Source of the DNA: Marivivens donghaensis
Lineage (GTDB): Bacteria > Pseudomonadota > Alphaproteobacteria > Rhodobacterales > Rhodobacteraceae
NCBI RefSeq assembly: GCF_023541015.1
Contig: NZ_JALNPR010000001.1
Span: 62,001-126,000, forward strand
Length of the DNA: 64,000 nt
Direction of reading: 5' to 3'
Positions within the stretch are counted from its first letter, which is position 1; the number at the start of each line of letters is the position of its first letter. The notes beneath the pieces were generated by a model that saw only the letters and a list, made by a program, of their open reading frames with translations, was not told the origin of the DNA and did not search any database. Shown here one piece after another: positions 58,446 through 64,000 of the stretch. Made by a program: the position numbers and the translations under genes.

Positions 58446-59367
58446 CCGTGCAGCCAAATTCGGCCCGAAACGCGCGGGTCATGGCGCTGGCATTCTGATA
58501 TCCGCAACGGTCCGCAATTTCCGCGATCGAAATGCTGGAATGCGTTGCCAGTCGTCGGGCCTCTCTCAGTTTGATCGCTTGATACAGTCGCCGTGGGCCA
58601 AAGCCATAGGCCGTTTTGCAAGCGGCGGTGAAGGCTTTCTCGGTCAAGCCAATCCGCTCTGCGAGGTCAGGAACAGAAAGCGGCGTTTCGATATTCCGAC
58701 GCATGAGTGCCGCCGCCGCACGGATTTTCTGCGGCTTCGTAGTGCTCGGTCGGGTGCCGATCATCGTCGCCTTTTCGCCATACATAAAAAGCGAACTGAC
58801 CTCTAAGCCAAGCATCGGTCCGTGATGATCTTCGATCAGGGACAGGACAAGATCAAAGGTGGTCGTCACCCCGCCGCAGGATAAGATGTTCCCGTCTTTC
58901 ACGATGCGATCCTCGCTGACCGTGACATCGGGAAACCGTTCGGCAAAGGCATCGATTTCATCCCAGTGGATCGTCGCGCGTCGCCCGTCCAAGAGGCCCG
59001 CCGAAGCGAGTAGCCAGCTCCCCATATCCATGCCGACCAATGTTTTAAATCGGGTGCTGGCTGATCTCAGGGCTTGATTGCAGGCCAAAGTGGCGTGGCT
59101 CTGAAAGTCATAGCTGGGCATGATAAACAGATAATCCCCGCCAGTATGGTGCCTGAGTGTGTGTTCGGTGTGCACGGGAAGTCCGCTGGACGACGTGATC
59201 GTGCCGCCTTGTAGGCTAAGAAACTGCCATTGATAGAGCTGTTTGCGGGCGAGGGAGTTGGCGGCGCGAAGTGGTTCTACCGCGTTGGCGAGACAGTGAT
59301 TGGAAAACGCATCGAACAACAGGATGCCGACCGCGCGGGTGGTCTCAGATGATTTCCAAATCTGCAT
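58411..59367 (-). CDS. GlxA-family AraC-type transcriptional regulator
   Basis: The 318-residue regulator has an N-terminal DJ-1/PfpI-like domain (about 10-175) and a C-terminal AraC double helix-turn-helix (about 220-312, LSVPDLAERIGLTEKAF and SIAEIADRCGYQNASAMTRAFR). This layout is that of GbdR/CdhR, which sense betaine and carnitine. It is divergent from an acyl-CoA dehydrogenase and CaiD cluster, in line with a carnitine regulator. Its start codon lies inside a 13-bp direct repeat, suggesting autoregulation. Confidence 0.85.
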   Translation of the reverse strand: MQIWKSSETTRAVGILLFDAFSNHCLANAVEPLRAANSLARKQLYQWQFLSLQGGTITSSSGLPVHTEHTLRHHTGGDYLFIMPSYDFQSHATLACNQALRSASTRFKTLVGMDMGSWLLASAGLLDGRRATIHWDEIDAFAERFPDVTVSEDRIVKDGNILSCGGVTTTFDLVLSLIEDHHGPMLGLEVSSLFMYGEKATMIGTRPSTTKPQKIRAAAALMRRNIETPLSVPDLAERIGLTEKAFTAACKTAYGFGPRRLYQAIKLREARRLATHSSISIAEIADRCGYQNASAMTRAFRAEFGCTVSDLRKTPTDR

Positions 59368-59391
59368 GATATTTGCCTAAATCTGCATGAT
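59358..59391. promoter_or_regulatory. 13-bp direct repeat, candidate AraC-type operator
   Basis: AAATCTGCATGAT occurs exactly at 59358-59370 and 59379-59391, so the period is 21 bp, or two helical turns. AraC-family regulators bind direct half-sites at this spacing. The element spans the regulator's own start codon and the divergent promoter region of the acyl-CoA dehydrogenase gene. Confidence 0.65.
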
Positions 59392-59444
59392 GCGCTTTGG
59401 CAACTTCTCGCATCCTTGATCCAACGCGACAAGGGGAGAACGCC

Positions 59445-60605
59445 ATGCACTTTGGGCTGAGCGAAGAACAAGACATGATCGTGAACACCGTGCGGGCGTT
59501 TGTAGAGAACGAAATCTACCCGCATGAGGCCATGGTTGAACGCACTGGGCAGGTGCCGCTGGAACTGGGGTTAGAGATCAAACAAAAGGTCATCGACCTC
59601 GGGTTTTATGCCTGTAATTTCCCCGAAGAGGTCGGCGGCGCTGGGCTGTCGCACCTCGATTTTACGCTTGTCGAACGTGAACTCGGTCGCGGGTCTATGG
59701 CACTGACCCACTTCTTTGGGCGTCCGCAGAATATCTTGATGGCCTGCGAGGGGGAGCAGAAAGAGAAATACCTTTTGCCCGCTGTTCGTGGTGAGAAAAT
59801 GGATGCCCTCGCCATGACGGAACCAGATGCTGGGTCTGACGTGCGGGGGATGAAATGTCAGGCCCAACGCGATGGCGGCGATTGGGTGATCAACGGGTCA
59901 AAGCATTTCATTTCTGGCGCTGAACACGCGGACTTTTTCATCGTGTTCGTTGCAACGGGGGTCGATGACACGCCGAAAGGTCCGAAAAAACGGATCACCT
60001 GCTTCCTCGTTGATCGCGGAACACCGGGTTTCGAAGTGCGTGAGGGCTACACCTCGGTGTCGCATCGTGGGTATAAGAATTACATCCTCTATTTCGACAA
60101 TTGCCGCCTTCCTGATGCGCAGGTTTTGGGCGAGGTCGATGGTGGGTTTGCTGTCATGAACGAATGGCTCTATGCGACCCGTCTGACTGTCGCCGCGTTC
60201 TGCGTTGGGCGCGCCAGACGGTGTTTCGATCATGCACTCAGCTACGCGGCAGAGCGGAAACAGTTCGGCCAACAGATCGCGAAATTTCAAGGGATCAGTT
60301 TTCAGATCGCCGACATGATCACAGAGATCGACGCGGCGGATTGGCTGACGCTATCTGGCGCGTGGCGTCTGGATCAGGGCATGGAGGCGAACCGAGAGAT
60401 CGCCAGCGCAAAGCTCTATGCCTCGGAAATGCTGGCGCGTGTGACCGATGCGACATTGCAAATTCACGGCGGCATGGGGCTCATGGATGACTTCCCGATC
60501 GAGCGGTTCTGGCGCGATGCGCGGGTTGAGCGGATCTGGGACGGCACCAGTGAAATCCAGCGCCACATCATCAGCCGCGATCTGTTCCGTCCGTTGGGGG
60601 CCTAA
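59445..60605 (+). CDS. Acyl-CoA dehydrogenase (crotonobetainyl/gamma-butyrobetainyl-CoA type)
   Basis: This 386-residue FAD enzyme has the acyl-CoA dehydrogenase pattern, with MTEPDAGSDVRGM, the FAD segment INGSKHFISGAE and the C-terminal helix bundle. At the end, RIWDGTSEIQRH has Asp366 where many enzymes have the catalytic Glu. ATG 59445 follows AAGGGGAGA. Together with CaiD it may interconvert gamma-butyrobetainyl-CoA and crotonobetainyl-CoA. The substrate is inferred from the cluster, since the fold alone fits many acyl-CoAs. Confidence 0.82.
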   Translation: MHFGLSEEQDMIVNTVRAFVENEIYPHEAMVERTGQVPLELGLEIKQKVIDLGFYACNFPEEVGGAGLSHLDFTLVERELGRGSMALTHFFGRPQNILMACEGEQKEKYLLPAVRGEKMDALAMTEPDAGSDVRGMKCQAQRDGGDWVINGSKHFISGAEHADFFIVFVATGVDDTPKGPKKRITCFLVDRGTPGFEVREGYTSVSHRGYKNYILYFDNCRLPDAQVLGEVDGGFAVMNEWLYATRLTVAAFCVGRARRCFDHALSYAAERKQFGQQIAKFQGISFQIADMITEIDAADWLTLSGAWRLDQGMEANREIASAKLYASEMLARVTDATLQIHGGMGLMDDFPIERFWRDARVERIWDGTSEIQRHIISRDLFRPLGA

Positions 60606-60606
60606 C

Positions 60607-62640
60607 ATGGTGGCACTTGATCGCCTGATGAAGCCTCGCTCCATAGCGGTTGTTGGAGGGGGCAGTTGGTGCGCCAATATCATCCGCGAATGCCAGCGGA
60701 TCGGTTTCGAAGGACATATCTGGCCCGTGCATCCGACCAGAGCGGAAGTCGCTGGGGTCACAGCCTATGCCTCGATCGAAGCTTTGCCCGAAGCCCCCGA
60801 TGCGACCTTTGTCGGTGTGAACCGTGAGGCAACCATTGGCGTCGTTTCTGACCTTGCGGCGCGTGGGGCAGGAGGTGCCGTCTGCTTTGCGTCTGGTTTC
60901 AGAGAGGCGTCGTCCGAGCTCGCCGATGGCGATGGTCTCCAAGAGCAACTTGTCGCTGCGGCGGGCGATATGCCGATCCTTGGGCCAAACTGCTATGGGT
61001 TTGTGAACGCGTTGGATCGGGCGGCGCTCTGGCCCGATGTGCATGGGATGGTGCCGTGCGACAAAGGCGTTGCCATCGTTGGTCAGTCCTCAAACGTTGC
61101 CATCAATCTGACAATGCAGCGGCGCGGGTTGCCCGTGGCTTATGTGGTCACGGTCGGCAATCAGGCGCAGATGGGCATGGCCGATATTGGTGCCGCACTG
61201 CTCTCTGATCCGCGCGTGACGGCCTTGGGGCTTCATATCGAGGGGGTGAATGATCTTCGCGCTTACGAGGCCTTGGCGGATACGGCGAAGCGATTAGGCA
61301 AACCCGTTGTTGTGATGAAGGTCGGTGCGTCCGATCAAGCGCAGCAAGCAACAGTGTCCCATACCGCCTCCCTCGCGGGGAGCGATGCAGGCGCAAAGGC
61401 CCTTATGCGGCGGTTGGGGTTCGCGCAGGTCGATAGCCCGTCCGCCCTATTGGAGACGCTTAAGGTCCTGCATGTGACGGGCGGGCTGTCCTCGAATAAG
61501 ATCGCGTCGATGTCCTGCTCTGGCGGGGAAGCGTCGCTGATGGCGGATATCGGGATGGCCTCTGGCGTCGACTATCCACCCCTGAATGTCGCCCAATCAG
61601 ATGCCCTGCGCGAAGCGCTTGGCCCCAAGGTCGCCTTGGCCAATCCGTTGGATTATCACACCTATATCTGGGGCGATCAGGCCGCTTTGACCCGTTGCTT
61701 TGCTGCGATGATGGAGGGTGACTTGGCCATGGGCTGCGTGGTTCTGGATTTCCCGCGCGAGGATCGTTTTGCCGCGCCAGAGTGGAAATTGGTCCTGAAC
61801 GCGGTAGCCGATACCGCCGCCGCTGCAGGAAAACCGATGGCTTTGCTGGCGAGCATGGCTGAGGGGATGCCAGAAGCGATTGCGGCTGAGGCGATGGATC
61901 GGTCCGTTGTGCCGCTGTGCGGTATGGCCGATGGGCTCGCCGCGATTGCGGCTGCGTCGCAGGTTAATGCGACCTCACAGGTGCCGCTGCTTTTGCCAAA
62001 CCTGCGGGAGGATGCGGAAACGCTGACCGAGGCAGAGGCAAAGTCTGCGCTTAGTCATCATGGCCTTCGTGTGCCAAAATCCGCCATGGTCTATAGCGCC
62101 AAAGACGCAGGTGACGCCGCCAACGATCTGGGGTTTCCCGTTGTGCTCAAAGGGGTCGGGTTTGCGCATAAAACCGAAGCGGGCGCCGTTCGCGTGGGGC
62201 TTACGAATGCGGAAGCGGTCAAAGCTGCCGCTGACGCGATGCCATGTTCCGACTTCTTAGTCGAAGAGATGATCACCGAAACAGTTGCAGAGCTTCTGGT
62301 CGGCGTCTTGTGTGACCCTGCACATGGGTTCGTTCTGACCATTGGGGCAGGGGGAATCCTGACGGAAATTCTGTCAGATACAGTGTCGCTCCTCCTGCCG
62401 GTTTCTTCTGCAGAAGTCGAAGATGCTCTCAGCCGTTTGCGTTGCTTCCCCCTGTTACAGGGCTATCGTGGCAAGGCGGGCGCCAATGTGGATGCGATTG
62501 TCGCGGCAGTTCTCTCTGTGCAAGAGTTTGTGCAAGCGAACCAAGACGTGGTGAAAGAAGTCGAAATCAATCCGCTTCTCTGCGGACCAAATGAGGCCAT
62601 CGCGGTCGATGCGCTGATCCGAATGGGAGGAAATCAATGA
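60607..62640 (+). CDS. ADP-forming acyl-CoA ligase, fused subunits
   Basis: The 677-residue protein joins a CoA-binding Rossmann domain (about 1-140), a succinyl-CoA-ligase-like domain (150-290) and a C-terminal ATP-grasp (about 460-677). The phosphohistidine is His252 in VSHTASLAGSDAG. This is the acetate-CoA-ligase (ADP-forming) family. It begins one base after the dehydrogenase stop and its own stop overlaps the caiD start (ATGA). It probably activates carnitine or butyrobetaine to the CoA ester, replacing CaiC; that role is inferred from position. Confidence 0.82.
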   Translation: MVALDRLMKPRSIAVVGGGSWCANIIRECQRIGFEGHIWPVHPTRAEVAGVTAYASIEALPEAPDATFVGVNREATIGVVSDLAARGAGGAVCFASGFREASSELADGDGLQEQLVAAAGDMPILGPNCYGFVNALDRAALWPDVHGMVPCDKGVAIVGQSSNVAINLTMQRRGLPVAYVVTVGNQAQMGMADIGAALLSDPRVTALGLHIEGVNDLRAYEALADTAKRLGKPVVVMKVGASDQAQQATVSHTASLAGSDAGAKALMRRLGFAQVDSPSALLETLKVLHVTGGLSSNKIASMSCSGGEASLMADIGMASGVDYPPLNVAQSDALREALGPKVALANPLDYHTYIWGDQAALTRCFAAMMEGDLAMGCVVLDFPREDRFAAPEWKLVLNAVADTAAAAGKPMALLASMAEGMPEAIAAEAMDRSVVPLCGMADGLAAIAAASQVNATSQVPLLLPNLREDAETLTEAEAKSALSHHGLRVPKSAMVYSAKDAGDAANDLGFPVVLKGVGFAHKTEAGAVRVGLTNAEAVKAAADAMPCSDFLVEEMITETVAELLVGVLCDPAHGFVLTIGAGGILTEILSDTVSLLLPVSSAEVEDALSRLRCFPLLQGYRGKAGANVDAIVAAVLSVQEFVQANQDVVKEVEINPLLCGPNEAIAVDALIRMGGNQ

Positions 62641-63422
62641 CCCAATCTCCGCTGCAGGTCACCCGTCATGGTGCCGTTCTTGAGGTCGTATTGGACCGCC
62701 CAAAGGCCAATGCCATTGATCTGGAAACCAGCCGACAGATGGGTGAGGTTTTCACGGAATTCCGTGATGATGACGGCCTGCGTGTGGCGATCATCACGGG
62801 AGCAAGTGATAAATTCTTTTGCCCTGGTTGGGATCTCAAGGCTGCCGCTGGCGGTGATGCCGTCGACGGAGATTATGGCAAAGGCGGGTTTGGCGGACTG
62901 CAAGAGTTGCGTGACCTCAATAAGCCTGTGATCGCTGCGGTGAACGGGATTGCATGTGGTGGTGGGTTAGAGTTGGCCCTAAGTGCCGATATCATCCTCG
63001 CCTCCGATCACGCGACCTTTGCACTTCCAGAAATTCGGTCGGGGACGGTGGCGGATGCGGCTTCGATCAAATTGCCGAAACGCATCCCTTATCACATCGC
63101 GATGGAAATGCTGTTGACCGGCCGTTGGTTCGACGCCGAAGAAGCCGCGCGTTGGGGATTGGTCAATCGTATTTTGCCCGCCGCGGCCCTCATGGAAGAG
63201 GCCCGCACGCTGGCCGCGCAATTGGCCGATGGCCCGCCTCTCGTCTTTGCCGCGATCAAAGAGATCGTGCGCGAGGCCGAGGACATGAAGTTCCAAGATG
63301 CCATGAACCGCATCACCAAAAGCCAGTTTGCGACGGTCGAACGGCTCTATCGGTCTGAGGATCAGTTGGAAGGGGCGCGTGCTTTTGCCGACAAGCGTGA
63401 TCCTGTTTGGAAGGGGCGCTGA
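62637..63422 (+). CDS. caiD: Carnitinyl-CoA dehydratase (CaiD-like crotonase)
   Basis: The 261-residue crotonase equals E. coli CaiD in length and, as I recall its sequence, matches it in many stretches (RPKANAID, GWDLKAAA, and the ending KRDPVWKGR). The catalytic glutamates are Glu112 (GGGLELALSAD) and Glu132 (ALPEIRSG). CaiD hydrates crotonobetainyl-CoA to carnitinyl-CoA. It overlaps the ligase by four bases and is followed after two bases by a hydrolase gene. This is the strongest evidence that the group handles carnitine. Confidence 0.82.
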   Translation: MTQSPLQVTRHGAVLEVVLDRPKANAIDLETSRQMGEVFTEFRDDDGLRVAIITGASDKFFCPGWDLKAAAGGDAVDGDYGKGGFGGLQELRDLNKPVIAAVNGIACGGGLELALSADIILASDHATFALPEIRSGTVADAASIKLPKRIPYHIAMEMLLTGRWFDAEEAARWGLVNRILPAAALMEEARTLAAQLADGPPLVFAAIKEIVREAEDMKFQDAMNRITKSQFATVERLYRSEDQLEGARAFADKRDPVWKGR

Positions 63423-63424
63423 TC

Positions 63425-64000
63425 GTGGACTATCGCCAGTATCTCTCACCCGAGGTTCTCGCCTTCATCGACGAGACACTGGCCTTTTATCCCGCTGATC
63501 TCGACCCAACCGATTGGGCCGCGCAACGGCGGGTCTATAACGCCATGGCCGCGCATTTTCATGCAGGTCGGCCCGAAGGTCTGCAGGTGTCAGATCAGTC
63601 GATTGCTAGCGTTCCTGTGCGGCTCTACGGACTGCCATCCAAGACCACGGTTCTATACGCACACGGCGGTGGCTTTGTTCTGGGTAGGTTAGAGAGCCAC
63701 GACGATGTTTGCGCTGAGATTGCAGACCGAACAGGCTGTCAGGTGGTGTCAGTGGATTACCGTCTTGCGCCCGAACACCCCCACCCAGCGGCCTATGACG
63801 ATACGGTCGCGGTTGCTGAAGCTCTCTGCGCTGAGGGGCCTGTTGTCCTCTGTGGCGATAGCGCAGGTGGAACGCTTTGCGCCGCCATTGCTGGAACACG
63901 GGCTGATTTGGGGTTCGTGGGGCAGGTTCTGATCTATCCGATGATTGGGTATCCAGCGACAGGCGGAAGTTTCCATGTCCATGCACACGCGCCTCTCCTC
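63425..64000 (+). CDS. Alpha/beta hydrolase (hormone-sensitive-lipase type), cut by window end
   Basis: The gene starts with GTG at 63425, two bases after caiD, and runs off the window, giving 192 visible codons. HGGGF (80-84) is the oxyanion motif of HSL-type hydrolases and GDSAGG (144-149) holds the nucleophile Ser146. The rest of the catalytic triad lies beyond the edge. It is likely an esterase that releases or accepts an acyl group, perhaps a carnitine ester or a thioester. The exact substrate is unknown. Confidence 0.75.
   Translation, partial: MDYRQYLSPEVLAFIDETLAFYPADLDPTDWAAQRRVYNAMAAHFHAGRPEGLQVSDQSIASVPVRLYGLPSKTTVLYAHGGGFVLGRLESHDDVCAEIADRTGCQVVSVDYRLAPEHPHPAAYDDTVAVAEALCAEGPVVLCGDSAGGTLCAAIAGTRADLGFVGQVLIYPMIGYPATGGSFHVHAHAPLL

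Overview
The window looks like chromosomal housekeeping DNA of an alphaproteobacterium of the Rhodobacterales (Roseobacter/Rhodobacter group). Support comes from a five-gene F1-ATPase operon (atpHAGDC) without F0 genes, ALA synthase (hemA) for heme, a complete Kelly-Friedrich-type sox locus, a smo-type polyol ABC operon, a CIRCE-controlled groESL operon and carboxy(nor)spermidine-route polyamine genes. The assignment rests on protein family and gene order, not on a database search. I see no insertion sequence, prophage, integrase, CRISPR array, tRNA or rRNA.

Layout. 1-8.7 kb: the end of a DUF2125 gene, a ChaC-like cyclotransferase, an uncharacterised two-gene ExbB/MotA-like plus MotB/OmpA-like pair, an M23 peptidase coupled to clpA, gloB and a methyltransferase. 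8.7-14 kb: atpHAGDC and its terminator. 14-23 kb: a mixed set (H-type lectin, prs, threonine aldolase, ribF, MaoC, HAD, GNAT, family II pyrophosphatase, DUF2161, TraB/GumN). 23-26 kb: groESL under CIRCE, then an EamA transporter. 26-34.5 kb: a polyol operon on the minus strand (HAD phosphatase, SorC regulator, smoEFGK, smoS, mtlK). 34.5-48.2 kb: a dipeptidase and the sox locus (soxT, soxR, soxS on minus; soxVW-XYZABCD on plus; then DUF302-hemA and a SoxH-like hydrolase). 48.2-53 kb: gcvT-gcvH-gcvP behind a tandem glycine riboswitch. 53-58.4 kb: a Crp-type regulator, carboxynorspermidine decarboxylase and synthase, GlcNAc kinase and nagA. 58.4-64 kb: a GlxA-type regulator divergent from an acyl-CoA dehydrogenase, ADP-forming acyl-CoA ligase, CaiD and an alpha/beta hydrolase cut by the window end. 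This last group is probably a carnitine/gamma-butyrobetaine CoA-thioester pathway.

How the parts work together. The sox genes encode the whole periplasmic thiosulfate-oxidising complex (SoxXA, SoxYZ, SoxB, SoxCD), the thiol-reduction partners (SoxV, SoxW, SoxS), a sulfur-compound permease (SoxT) and a thiol-switch repressor (SoxR). An exact match to the ATTC-N8-GAAT operator type sits before soxX. HemA next door would supply heme for the c-type cytochromes. The polyol operon imports sorbitol or mannitol and oxidises it to fructose. The glycine riboswitch turns on glycine cleavage when glycine is abundant.

For the hunt, the most interesting items are the undescribed ExbB/MotB-like motor pair (831-3637), a 13-bp direct repeat with 21-bp period at the GlxA regulator (59358-59391), the SoxR-type operator in soxW-soxX, and 10-bp direct repeats over the smoE promoter. 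The window is otherwise ordinary, and I do not claim a defence island or a novel RNA-guided system.
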